Shown here: positions 15,824 through 23,775 of the stretch, piece by piece
How the letters are laid out: each line of letters opens with the position of its first letter
Numbering within the stretch: position 1 is the first letter of the stretch
NCBI GenBank assembly: GCA_963822435.1
Contig: CAWGHN010000003.1
Span: 372,001 to 436,000 of the forward strand
Direction of reading: 5' to 3'
Source: JAUYQR01 sp963822435
GTDB taxonomy: Bacteria > Pseudomonadota > Alphaproteobacteria > Rhodobacterales > Rhodobacteraceae
DNA length: 64,000 nucleotides
Program-made: the position numbers and the translations under genes
Notes under the pieces: model-generated
The model's database searches: none
What the model was told of the DNA's origin: nothing
What the model saw: the letters and a program-made list of their open reading frames with translations, nothing else

Positions 15824-17212
15824 ATGTTCAAGGATTTCGTAGATTTGACCCGTCGCGGTGCCAAGCATGACAAGGTCCTGCCCTTTGTCGGCGGCAAAGT
15901 CAGCCAGCCACAACTGCCCGTCGTTCTGGTGCCCGAAGACCGCGAGCTTCAGGCCTCGCTGGAACTGAAAAGCCGCCTGCACGAGGTGCTGCTGGAACGC
16001 CTCAACCTTGCCGCCATCGACAAGGTCGAACCCGAAGAACTGCGCCGCGAGGTGTCTGCCCTTGTGAACGACGAACTGCGCGACAGCGGCAAACCGCTCC
16101 GCGCCGAGGAATTCCGCAAGCTGGTCAGCGAACTCATGGACGAGGTTCTGGGCCTTGGCCCGCTGGAACCCCTGATGGCCGACCCCACCATCAACGACAT
16201 CCTCGTCAATGGCCACAGCAACGTCTTCGTCGAACGCAACGGCGTTCTGGAACGGGCCCGTGCCCGGTTCCGCGACGAACGCCACCTCTTGCGGATCATC
16301 GAAAAGATCGTCTCGCGCGTCGGTCGGCGCGTCGATGAAAGCAGCCCCTGGGTGGATGCGCGCCTCGAAGACGGCAGTCGCGTCAACGCGATCATCCGGC
16401 CCTGCGCCATCGACGGCCCAAGCCTGTCGATCCGCAAATTTGCCCGCAACCCGCTGACCCTGGCCCGCATGGTTGAGATCGGCACCATCACCGAACCCGC
16501 CGCGCGCTTTCTTCAGGCGCTGGTCGCGGCACGGATGAACATCCTGATCTCGGGCGGCACCGGTTCCGGCAAGACCACGCTTCTGAACGCGATCTCCGCC
16601 GCGATCGACGACCGCTCGCGCATCGTCACCATCGAGGACGCGGCCGAACTGCAACTGCAGCAGGCCCATGTCGTGCGCCTCGAAACCCGCCCGCCAAACC
16701 CCAACGGCCAAGGCGCGGTGATCCAGCGCGACCTCGTGCGCAACGCGCTCCGGATGCGTCCCGACCGCATCATCGTGGGCGAGGTGCGCGGCGCCGAAGC
16801 CTTCGACATGCTGCAGGCGATGAACACCGGCCACGACGGCTCGATGACCACGATCCACGCCAACTCGGCCCGCGATGCCCTGGGCCGGGTGGAACAGATG
16901 GTCACCATGATCGGCCTCGACCTGCCGCTGTCGGCGGTGCGCGCTCAGGTCGCCTCCGGCATCCAGATCGTGCTGCAGGTCGCCCGCATGTCCGACGGCA
17001 CCCGCCGCCTGCTCAGCATCAGCGAAATCACCGGCCTCGAAGGCTCGGTCATCACCATGCAGGACATTTTCGTGTTCCGCCGCCTTGGCCGCAGCGAAGA
17101 CGGTGCCATCCTTGGTGAATTCGTGCCCACCGGCATCCGCCCGCACTGCGCCGACGCGCTTGCCAACGCCGGTGTGCATTTCGACCCCGCCGACTTCATC
17201 AGAAGGAGCTGA
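15824..17212 (+). CDS. cpaF: Tad pilus assembly ATPase CpaF/TadA
   Basis: CpaF/TadA is the hexameric secretion ATPase that powers Tad pilus extension and retraction. The 462-residue product has an N-terminal all-helical domain, a segment NVFVERNG, the Walker A GGTGSGKTT at 244-252, an Asp box with IVTIEDAAELQL, the Walker B RPDRIIVGEVRG and the His box in MTTIHANS. These are the diagnostic motifs of type II/IV secretion ATPases of the TadA clade. It lies directly between cpaE and tadB in the conserved Tad order. Confidence 0.96.
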   Translation: MFKDFVDLTRRGAKHDKVLPFVGGKVSQPQLPVVLVPEDRELQASLELKSRLHEVLLERLNLAAIDKVEPEELRREVSALVNDELRDSGKPLRAEEFRKLVSELMDEVLGLGPLEPLMADPTINDILVNGHSNVFVERNGVLERARARFRDERHLLRIIEKIVSRVGRRVDESSPWVDARLEDGSRVNAIIRPCAIDGPSLSIRKFARNPLTLARMVEIGTITEPAARFLQALVAARMNILISGGTGSGKTTLLNAISAAIDDRSRIVTIEDAAELQLQQAHVVRLETRPPNPNGQGAVIQRDLVRNALRMRPDRIIVGEVRGAEAFDMLQAMNTGHDGSMTTIHANSARDALGRVEQMVTMIGLDLPLSAVRAQVASGIQIVLQVARMSDGTRRLLSISEITGLEGSVITMQDIFVFRRLGRSEDGAILGEFVPTGIRPHCADALANAGVHFDPADFIRRS

Positions 17213-17218
17213 CCCCCC

Positions 17219-18202
17219 GTGTCCGTGCTCTCCGCCTTTCTGACCGAACAGAACATCATGCTGCTGGTCTATTGCGGCATCGCGCTTGGCGTTCTTCTGG
17301 CCTTCACCGCGCTCAGCTCGTTTCTGAACAGCCGCGAAACGACCGGCGAAGTGCGCTCGCGCCGCCTGCGCATGATCCGCGAAGGCCGCAGCATCGAAGA
17401 ACGCCTGTCGCTCCTCAAGCCGCCCTCGTCAGAAGAGGCGACCGGCCAGCCAGCCTTCATGCGCCGCCTTGCCGTCCTTCTGCGCCGCTCCGGCCTGACC
17501 CTCACGCCGGGCGCGTTTCTCGGGATCTGCACACTCCTTTCGGTGGCGATGGTCGGGGCGTTGATGCTGACGCCGGTGCCGCTGGTCCTTGCGGCCATTG
17601 CCGCGCTGGTGGCGGGGTTCGCCATCCCGGTCATTGCCCTGCGCATCCGGGTCGACCGCCAGACCAGGGCGCTGATCGCCCAACTGCCTGACGCGCTGGA
17701 ACTGATGGCGCGCGGCCTGCGCGTCGGCCATCCGCTCAATACCTCGATCGGGGCGGTTGCCCAGGAAATGGCCGACCCGATCGGCAGCGAATTCGGCATC
17801 ATCTACGATCAGGTGAACTACGGCGACGATCTGCCCGAAGCCTTCCGCGATTTCGCCGAACGCGTCGAACTGGAAGACGTCTATTACCTCTCGGCCAGCA
17901 TCGGCATCCAGCACGGCACCGGCAGCGACCTGTCACGCGTCGTCGAACTTCTGGCCAAGGTGATCCGCGGCCGCATCATGATGCGGCGCAAGATCCGCGC
18001 AATCTCGTCCGAAGGCCGCGCCTCTGCCTGGTTCCTGTCGGTGATCCCGATCCTGATGTTCGTCTTCACCTCGATCTCGTCGCCCACCTACTACGGCGGC
18101 GTCTACGACGAACCGCTGTTCATCCCGATGGCCAGTGCCGTGGTGATCCTGACGGTTCTGAACGCCATCATCCTGCGCCGCTTGGTCAACTTCCACGTCT
18201 GA
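17219..18202 (+). CDS. tadB: Tad pilus inner-membrane platform protein TadB
   Basis: TadB is a GspF-like inner-membrane platform protein that couples the ATPase to the growing pilus. The 327-residue product has N-terminal membrane segments, a cytoplasmic helical T2SSF domain (ALELMARGLRVGHPLNTSIG) and C-terminal membrane helices. The start is a GTG at 17219, about nine bases after an AAGGAG that lies within the end of cpaF. TadB and TadC come in tandem as in other Tad clusters. Confidence 0.92.
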   Translation: MSVLSAFLTEQNIMLLVYCGIALGVLLAFTALSSFLNSRETTGEVRSRRLRMIREGRSIEERLSLLKPPSSEEATGQPAFMRRLAVLLRRSGLTLTPGAFLGICTLLSVAMVGALMLTPVPLVLAAIAALVAGFAIPVIALRIRVDRQTRALIAQLPDALELMARGLRVGHPLNTSIGAVAQEMADPIGSEFGIIYDQVNYGDDLPEAFRDFAERVELEDVYYLSASIGIQHGTGSDLSRVVELLAKVIRGRIMMRRKIRAISSEGRASAWFLSVIPILMFVFTSISSPTYYGGVYDEPLFIPMASAVVILTVLNAIILRRLVNFHV

Positions 18203-18226
18203 GTTCACGTCTGATCGGAGACCGTC

Positions 18227-19222
18227 ATGCTCGATTACCTTCAACTCCTGTCGCTCCGCCTCGGCCTTCCGGTCGAGACGCTGCTTGCGGTGGGCGTCGG
18301 CATTGGCGTCCTTCTTCTGCTGTTCGGCATCTACGCCGCCCTGAAACGGCCCGATCCCGCCGTGGCGCGCATTGCCGCCATTTCCGGCGCCCGGCGGCTT
18401 GAACGGCAGGACCGGCAGTTCTTGATGCCCGCCGACAAAGGCCCCGGCGCCCTGATGAAAGCCTTCATTCCGGGCGAAAAGCAGGAACGCAACACCCTGC
18501 AACGGCGACTGGCGCAGGCCGGAATGACCTCGCCGAACGCGCTGCAGATCTACACCATGCTGCGCGTCGCCCTTGGCATCGGGCTGCCGACGCTGTTCGT
18601 GATCCTGCTGTTCCTCGCCCGCCTGCCGGAATCCCCCCTGCCCGCTGCCATCGCGACACGGCTGGCAGGGCTTGGCAATCTTGGCACCTACCAGATCCTC
18701 GCGGTGCTCATCTGGCTTGGCTACTTCGGCCCGTCGAACTGGCTGAACGGGCGGGTCAAGGCGCGCAAACTGCGGATCGAGGAAAGTTTTCCGAACGCGC
18801 TCGACCTGATCCAGATCTCGATCGAGGCGGGCATGGGATTTGATGCCGCCATGACCCGAGTCGGCAACGAACTCAAGCACGCCTCGCCCGAAATCGCCCA
18901 CGAATTCCTCACCGTGCAGCACCAGGTCCAGGCCGGTCGCCCGCGCGAGGCGGCACTGCGCGACATGGCCGACCGCGTCGGTCTGGAAACCGTCCGCTCC
19001 TTCGCCAACGTCGTGCATCAGTCGATGAAATTCGGCACCAGCATGGCGCAGGCGATGACCACCTATTCCGAAGAACTGCGCCAGACCCGCGAACTGCGCG
19101 CCCAGGAAATGGCCAACAAGCTGCCCGTCAAGATGTCAGGCGTGATGGCCACGCTGATGCTTCCCGCGCTCGTCATCATGACGATAGGGCCTGTCGTGAT
19201 TCGGTATCTGGCCAATTTCTGA
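18227..19222 (+). CDS. tadC: Tad pilus inner-membrane platform protein TadC
   Basis: TadC is the second GspF-like platform component and is homologous to TadB. The 331-residue product has early hydrophobic helices, the T2SSF domain (FPNALDLIQISIEAGMGFD and QAMTTYSEELRQTRELRAQE in shorter pieces such as EELRQTRELRAQEMANKLPV) and terminal membrane helices ending MTIGPVVIRYL. It ends the assembly part of the cluster: an intrinsic terminator lies 30 bases downstream. TadD and other usual followers are absent. Confidence 0.92.
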   Translation: MLDYLQLLSLRLGLPVETLLAVGVGIGVLLLLFGIYAALKRPDPAVARIAAISGARRLERQDRQFLMPADKGPGALMKAFIPGEKQERNTLQRRLAQAGMTSPNALQIYTMLRVALGIGLPTLFVILLFLARLPESPLPAAIATRLAGLGNLGTYQILAVLIWLGYFGPSNWLNGRVKARKLRIEESFPNALDLIQISIEAGMGFDAAMTRVGNELKHASPEIAHEFLTVQHQVQAGRPREAALRDMADRVGLETVRSFANVVHQSMKFGTSMAQAMTTYSEELRQTRELRAQEMANKLPVKMSGVMATLMLPALVIMTIGPVVIRYLANF

Positions 19223-19251
19223 CCCCAACCCGCCTTCAGATCAGCGCAAAA

Positions 19252-19275
19252 CGCAACACAGTCTGTTGCGCTTTT
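19252..19275 (+). terminator. Rho-independent terminator after tadC
   Basis: CGCAACA and TGTTGCG form a seven-base-pair stem around the loop CAGTC, followed by CTTTT. It lies 30 bases after the tadC stop and separates the assembly genes from the regulator gene. Confidence 0.72.
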
Positions 19276-19347
19276 CGGCGTAGTGCTGGTCAGCCGACTG
19301 TGAAATCCTCAACAATCGCTGCACTTATCCCCGCTCGGGCCACAAGG

Positions 19348-19363
19348 TTAACAGAAGGTGAAC
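19348..19363 (+). promoter_or_regulatory. Near-consensus CtrA-type site upstream of the LuxR-type regulator
   Basis: TTAA-N7-TGAAC at 19348-19363 differs by one base from the extended CtrA consensus. It lies about 140 bases upstream of the regulator gene in the only intergenic gap inside the Tad region. On its own it is weak, but it echoes the perfect site in front of flp. Confidence 0.3.
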
Positions 19364-19501
19364 AGATCGTTTTTGTCTGGTTCATCTTCGCTGGTGCAAG
19401 GTTCCAACATAGCGAGTCTGGATATTGTGCCTTGGCTCGTCATTCGCGGTCCACGTTCGTGCTGTGACTGTTGGCAGAATTTATTTGGTGTGCGAGTAGT
19501 G

Positions 19502-20344
19502 ATGATACCTTCCGGCAACAGACTTTCCGGCACTCCGGAAAGCAGCCAAATCGCCGAAATTGGCATGATCGGAGCGGTCGCTCAGTGGTGCGAATGCCTG
19601 CATGGTAGCCATCCCCTGCTCAAAAGCCTCGCATCCATCGCCAATGGTCTTGATGCCGAAATCATCGCCCTTGTGCGTTACGGTCGTGGCGGTGATGCGG
19701 CAGGTCGCACCGTGGCCTGGGACCGCGCCGCCCTCGACGTGCGTGGCGGCCGCCTCGACTGCGGCTTTGCCCGATCGCTGCTGGCCCCGTATTTCGATGC
19801 CGCACGCCCCGGCAGTCTCTGGTTCCGCTCGATGAGCGAAGAGGGCAAGTCGCCCGATCTCGTGGATTTTCACGCCGCCCGCCAACTGCGCGAACTGGTG
19901 GTCATCCCGCTGGAATCGAACGCCCGCTTCATCGACACGATCGAGGTGCATTTCGACACCCGGCTGCGCGCCCACCAGCAGATCATGCTGAATGCGCTCG
20001 GCCCCGTCCTTGCCCGCACATGGCAGAACCGTGCGCAGGGCCTGTTCACCGAATCCCTCCTGCGCCTCGCGCCAACCCCGGTTGCCGTCAGGCTGGCCCC
20101 GATCCTCAGCATCGAAAACCCCGCGCGGCTCAGCCGGGCCGAATATCGGGTTGGCCTGATGCTCAGCCGCGGCCTGTCCGTCGACCATGTGAAGGCCGAG
20201 CTTGGCATCCGCGACTCCACCCTACGCACCCATCTGGGCAACCTTTACGCCAAGACCGGTTCGTCGAACCTCAGCGAACTGGTCTACCGGCTGACCTCAG
20301 GCGCCCCGTTCGGCACCACGCTGGACCCGGTCCGTCTGGCGTGA
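19502..20344 (+). CDS. LuxR-type HTH transcriptional regulator linked to the Tad cluster
   Basis: The 280-residue product ends with a LuxR/GerE-type helix-turn-helix of about 60 residues: LSRAEYRVGLMLSRGLSVD, IRDSTLRTHLGNLYAKTGSS and a closing LSELVYRL. The N-terminal 200 residues look like a GAF-like or other sensor domain with no recognised ligand motif. No receiver Asp is seen, so it is not a standard response regulator. The ATG at 19502 is the best start; GTG codons just upstream and an ATG at 19358 are alternatives. It overlaps the prepilin peptidase gene by four bases, so a role in controlling the Tad pilus is likely but inferred. Confidence 0.82.
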   Translation: MIPSGNRLSGTPESSQIAEIGMIGAVAQWCECLHGSHPLLKSLASIANGLDAEIIALVRYGRGGDAAGRTVAWDRAALDVRGGRLDCGFARSLLAPYFDAARPGSLWFRSMSEEGKSPDLVDFHAARQLRELVVIPLESNARFIDTIEVHFDTRLRAHQQIMLNALGPVLARTWQNRAQGLFTESLLRLAPTPVAVRLAPILSIENPARLSRAEYRVGLMLSRGLSVDHVKAELGIRDSTLRTHLGNLYAKTGSSNLSELVYRLTSGAPFGTTLDPVRLA

Positions 20345-20820
20345 CCGATCCGGCCACCCTGCTGTTGCTGGTGCTGGTGCCAGTGCTGCTGGCCAGCGCG
20401 GTCAGCGACCTGCGCTTTCTGACGATCCCGAACCGCCATGTGCTTCTGGGGCTTGGCCTTTTCATCCTCGCCGCGCCCTTCGCCCTGGCATGGCCCGACC
20501 TCACACCCCGCCTGATCGCCGCCGCCATCACCTTCGCCATCGGCTTCGTCCTCTTCGCGCTGCGCCTCTTCGGCGGCGGCGATGTCAAGATGATGCCGGT
20601 GGTGATGCTGTTCATCCCGTCGCCCGACCTCGTGCTGTATCTGCGCCTCTTCGCCGCGGCGTTGCTGGTGGTCACCCTGTCCGCCCTTGTCTTGCAAAAC
20701 GCGCCCCTGTTTCGCAATCTCGGCTGGGAAAGCGCGCGCAACCGCCGCCACGTCCCGGTTGGCGTGGCAATCGCCGCCTCCGTCCTCCTCCTCATCGGCC
20801 TTCGGGTCTGGCAGGGCTGA
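20341..20820 (+). CDS. cpaA: Prepilin peptidase, A24 family (TadV/CpaA)
   Basis: This aspartyl protease of the inner membrane cleaves the Flp prepilin and TadE-like pseudopilins. The 159-residue product is a short A24 member without the methylase domain. The two catalytic aspartates are visible: Asp23 in SDLRFLTIPN and Asp81 in GGGDVKM, between hydrophobic helices. The start is a GTG at 20341 that overlaps the regulator stop as GTGA. Being the last gene of the cluster, it completes processing for flp and the two TadE-like genes. Confidence 0.93.
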   Translation: MTDPATLLLLVLVPVLLASAVSDLRFLTIPNRHVLLGLGLFILAAPFALAWPDLTPRLIAAAITFAIGFVLFALRLFGGGDVKMMPVVMLFIPSPDLVLYLRLFAAALLVVTLSALVLQNAPLFRNLGWESARNRRHVPVGVAIAASVLLLIGLRVWQG

Positions 20821-20859
20821 CCGCTTGCACCCCGCGGTGCGGGCCTGCATCCTGCCCCG

Positions 20860-21339
20860 ATGACCACACCCTACCGCTGCACGGCGCCCTATGACTGGCA
20901 GGCGCTTCTCACCCTGATCCAGACCGAATTCGCCGCGATGGACGGGCGCATCGACCCGCCCTCCTCGATGCACCGCCTGACCGCTGCCGCCATCGCCAAA
21001 CAGGCCGCAACAGCCGAGGTCTGGGCCATCGGCACTCCGCCGGTCGCCTGCGTGTTCCTGACCCCGCGCCCCCACAGTCTTGGCACAGGCAGCCTCTACA
21101 TCGGCAAACTCGCCGTCGCCCGCAGCCACAGGCGCGGGGGCCTCGCCCGCGCCCTCGTCGCCACCGCCGAGGCGCGCGCCCGCGCTCTTGGCCTGCCGGT
21201 GCTGGAATTGCAGACCCGGGTGGAACTCATCGAAAACCACGATACCTTCCGTGCGCTGGGTTTCATCGAGGTCGCGCGCACCGCCCATCCCGGCTCCGAC
21301 CGCCCCACCACGATCACCTTCCGCCGCCCCGTCCCGTAA
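20860..21339 (+). CDS. GNAT family N-acetyltransferase
   Basis: The 159-residue product has the acetyl-CoA-binding motif A in its second half: LYIGKLAVARSHRRGGLARAL with the R-x-x-G-x-A pattern, then VLELQTRVELIENHDTFRALGFIEV. The single-domain length is usual for GNATs. The substrate is unknown. It starts 39 bases after the prepilin peptidase and precedes an FMN reductase by 14 bases, so the two may be co-transcribed. Confidence 0.88.
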   Translation: MTTPYRCTAPYDWQALLTLIQTEFAAMDGRIDPPSSMHRLTAAAIAKQAATAEVWAIGTPPVACVFLTPRPHSLGTGSLYIGKLAVARSHRRGGLARALVATAEARARALGLPVLELQTRVELIENHDTFRALGFIEVARTAHPGSDRPTTITFRRPVP

Positions 21340-21353
21340 CCCGAAGGCTTCCC

Positions 21354-21893
21354 ATGCTCACCCTCCTCGGCATCCCCGGCGCCCTCCGCGCCGCCTCCAC
21401 CAACCGCCTCCTCCTCGCCGAAGCCCGCATGGCCTTCGGCGACGCCACCCAGACCGAGGCCAACCTCCGCCTGCCCCTCTACGACGGCGACCATGAGGAC
21501 AGCCACGGCATCCCGCCCGAGGTGCAGACCCTCGCCGACCAGATCGGCGCCGCCGATGCCATCGTCATCGCCACGCCCGAATACAACAAGGCGCTCCCCG
21601 GCGTCCTGAAGAACGCTCTCGACTGGGTCAGCCGCACCAAGGGCGCCCCGTTCCGCGACAAGCCGGTGGCGATCATCTCGGCCGCCGATGGCCGTGGCGG
21701 TGGCGACCGATCGCAGTTTTCGCTCCGCCTTGCCCTCACCCCGTTCCGCCCTCGCCTGCTCAGCGGCCCCGAGGTGCTGGTCGCCGACGGCAGCCACGCC
21801 TTCACCCCCGACGGCCGCCTGATCGACGCGCGCTATCAAAAGGCCCTGACCGAGCTGATGCAGGCCCTGCGCGCCGAGGCTTCGCGCCCATGA
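21354..21893 (+). CDS. NADPH-dependent FMN reductase family protein
   Basis: The 179-residue product has the flavodoxin-like fold of the FMN_red family: an early GIPGALRAASTNRLLL phosphate-binding loop, then the TPEYNKALPGVLKNALDW signature near residues 75-93, typical of NAD(P)H:quinone/azo/chromate reductases. It should bind FMN and reduce quinones or other acceptors in the cytoplasm. A copy of the dispersed intergenic element begins six bases after its stop. Physiological substrate unknown. Confidence 0.9.
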   Translation: MLTLLGIPGALRAASTNRLLLAEARMAFGDATQTEANLRLPLYDGDHEDSHGIPPEVQTLADQIGAADAIVIATPEYNKALPGVLKNALDWVSRTKGAPFRDKPVAIISAADGRGGGDRSQFSLRLALTPFRPRLLSGPEVLVADGSHAFTPDGRLIDARYQKALTELMQALRAEASRP

Positions 21894-21898
21894 TCCTT

Positions 21899-21966
21899 CC
21901 TCTTTGCAAAAATATCCTCGGGGGTAAGCCCCGGCCCGCCGGGGCGAGGGGGCAGACAGCCCCCTA
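21899..21966 (+). repeat. Dispersed intergenic element, copy 1
   Basis: This starts with the conserved core CCTCTTTGCAAAAATATCC, shared almost exactly with copies at 41829 and 52050 (reverse), then a GC-rich tail that can fold into two hairpins: GCCCCGG with CCGGGGC, and GGGGGC with GCCCCC. It sits between two convergent genes and could act as a terminator for one or both. Confidence 0.7.
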
Positions 21967-23007
21967 CAGAGACGCGTCCACCCGAAACGCGTCCGGCACG
22001 CGGTCGCGTCCCTCCAGCACCAGATCGGCCATCACCTCCGCGACCTTGGGCGCCATCCCGAACCCGATCTTGAACCCCCCGTTCGCCACGAACCGCCCCG
22101 CGCGCCCCGGCCACGGCCCCAGCACCGGCGCCCGGCTTCGCGCCCTCGGGCGCACCCCGGCCCACCGTTCCACCACCGCCGCGCCCTCCAGCATCGGCAC
22201 CGCAGCCACCGCCTGCGCGATCAACACCTCCAGCGCCGCATCGGTCGCCAGATCCTCCCACACGCCCTCGCTGGTCGACCCGATCGCCACCGTCCCGTCC
22301 GCATGCGGCACGATGTGCAGCGCATCCGCAAACACCTGCGGCCACCCCGCCGCATCGAACCGCAGCGCCGCCGCCTGTCCCTTGACCCCGCCGCCGACCG
22401 GCTTGCCCACCGCACCCGACAGCGCCGCCAGCCCCGCCACCCCGGTCGCATCAACCACCGCCCCCGTCTCCGCCCCCTCCCGCATCACCTCACCGCCCAG
22501 CGCCACCACCGCCCCCGCCAGCGCCGCCAAACCCATCCGTGGCGACAGCCGCGCCGTCAGAGTGTCGCGCACCACCAGCCCCGTCGGTGACACCGGCCCC
22601 CAGCCCGCAGGCGCAGCCTCCACCCGCCACACCGCCGCATCGCCCCACAGCGCCACCGCCGTCCCCTCGCGCGCCCGCGCCACCTCCACCGCCCGCGCAT
22701 CGGCCAAGGGCTGCAACCGGCCTGACCGCAGATACCCCGTCGGCAACCCCGACACCTCACCGACCGAGGCCCACCAGCCCTCCGCCATCAGCAAACTTTC
22801 CAGCTGAAACTGCTTCTTGCCGTTCCACGCCTCTGGCACATGTGGTGCCAGCGCACCCACCAGCCCGCCCGACGATCCCGCGCCAATCCCGCCAGGGTCA
22901 ATCACCCGCACCCGCGCCCCGCGCCGCGCGCAGGCAAAGGCGACCGACAGGCCAAAGATCCCCGCCCCCCGAACCGTGACATCAACCGTCACATCCACCC
23001 TTGCCAT
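21964..23007 (-). CDS. FAD-dependent oxidoreductase, DAO family (MnmC oxidase-like)
   Basis: The product of about 347 residues has an N-terminal FAD-binding motif VRGAGIFGLSVAFACARRGA and the conserved late GVRPRARSRAPVLGPW and NGGFKIGFGMAP segments of the D-amino-acid-oxidase/glycine-oxidase group. I chose the ATG at 23007, since the in-frame extension to 23070 (MWLWWHLHYPG) overlaps the neighbouring start region. It lies divergently next to an MnmD-like methyltransferase, 39 bases apart. In E. coli both activities are fused in MnmC, where this domain converts the carboxymethylaminomethyl group of wobble uridine to aminomethyl. This role is inferred from the neighbour; another amine oxidase is possible. 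Confidence 0.75.
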   Translation of the reverse strand: MARVDVTVDVTVRGAGIFGLSVAFACARRGARVRVIDPGGIGAGSSGGLVGALAPHVPEAWNGKKQFQLESLLMAEGWWASVGEVSGLPTGYLRSGRLQPLADARAVEVARAREGTAVALWGDAAVWRVEAAPAGWGPVSPTGLVVRDTLTARLSPRMGLAALAGAVVALGGEVMREGAETGAVVDATGVAGLAALSGAVGKPVGGGVKGQAAALRFDAAGWPQVFADALHIVPHADGTVAIGSTSEGVWEDLATDAALEVLIAQAVAAVPMLEGAAVVERWAGVRPRARSRAPVLGPWPGRAGRFVANGGFKIGFGMAPKVAEVMADLVLEGRDRVPDAFRVDASL

Positions 23008-23046
23008 TCCGCCCGCCCTTGCCCATTCACCGGTCAAACCGGGGTA

Positions 23047-23745
23047 ATGCAAATGCCACCACAGCCACAACCCGATCTGGATTGGCGCGACGAGGTGATC
23101 CCCGTCTCCCGCACCTTCGACGATCCCTATTTCTCATTGTCCGGCGGCCTCGCCGAAACCCGCCACGTCTTCCTTGCCGGCAATCACCTCCCCACCCGCT
23201 TTCGCGACGGCTTCCACATCGCCGAACTGGGCTTCGGCACCGGCCTCAACCTTCTCGCCACCCTCGCAGCCCACACCGGCGACCAGCACCTGCACTACAC
23301 CAGCTTCGAGGCCTTCCCCCTCGCCGCCCCCGACATGGCCCGCGCCCTCGCCGCCTTCCCCGAGGTCACCCCCCACGCCGAGACCCTCCTCACCCAATGG
23401 GCCACCGGCGCCACCACGCTCCACTTCCCGCACCTCACCGCCACGATCATCCTCGGCGACGCCCGCGACACCCTGCCCACATGGGCTGGCCGCGTCGACG
23501 CCTGGTTCCTCGACGGCTTCTCCCCCGCGAAAAACCCCGAGCTTTGGTCCCCCGCCCTGATGCACGAGGTCGCCCGCCACACCGTCCCCGGCGGCACCTT
23601 CGCCACCTACACCGCCGCAGGCCACGTCCGCCGCGCGCTGGCCGAGGCGGGCTTTGCCGTCACCCGCCAACCCGGCTTTGGCCGCAAGCGTCACATGACG
23701 GCCGGCGCTCTGCCCCCAGACCTCCCCCGCGAACTCCCCCTGTAA
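23047..23745 (+). CDS. mnmD: tRNA (5-methylaminomethyl-2-thiouridine)-methyltransferase, MnmD-like
   Basis: This stand-alone methyltransferase of 232 residues matches the MnmC methyltransferase half: DVIPVSRTFDDPYFS-like start (EVIPVSRTFDDPYFS), the SAM-binding ELGFGTGLN near residue 58, SFEAFPL and the AWFLDGFSPAKNPELW motif near 155-170, then GGTFATYTAAGHVRRAL. These are diagnostic for MnmD/DUF752. It would methylate aminomethyl-uridine at tRNA position 34. The ATG at 23047 is taken as the start; an ATG two codons on is an alternative. Divergent to the FAD enzyme, giving a split MnmC arrangement. Confidence 0.88.
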   Translation: MQMPPQPQPDLDWRDEVIPVSRTFDDPYFSLSGGLAETRHVFLAGNHLPTRFRDGFHIAELGFGTGLNLLATLAAHTGDQHLHYTSFEAFPLAAPDMARALAAFPEVTPHAETLLTQWATGATTLHFPHLTATIILGDARDTLPTWAGRVDAWFLDGFSPAKNPELWSPALMHEVARHTVPGGTFATYTAAGHVRRALAEAGFAVTRQPGFGRKRHMTAGALPPDLPRELPL

Positions 23746-23775
23746 CCCCCGCCGCCATCGTGCTACGGCGCGGCC

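Noticed and set aside
20821..20859. Hairpin GCACC/GGTGC after the prepilin peptidase gene
   Set aside because: Only five base pairs, no T-run, and the next gene starts within 40 bases; too weak to call a terminator.
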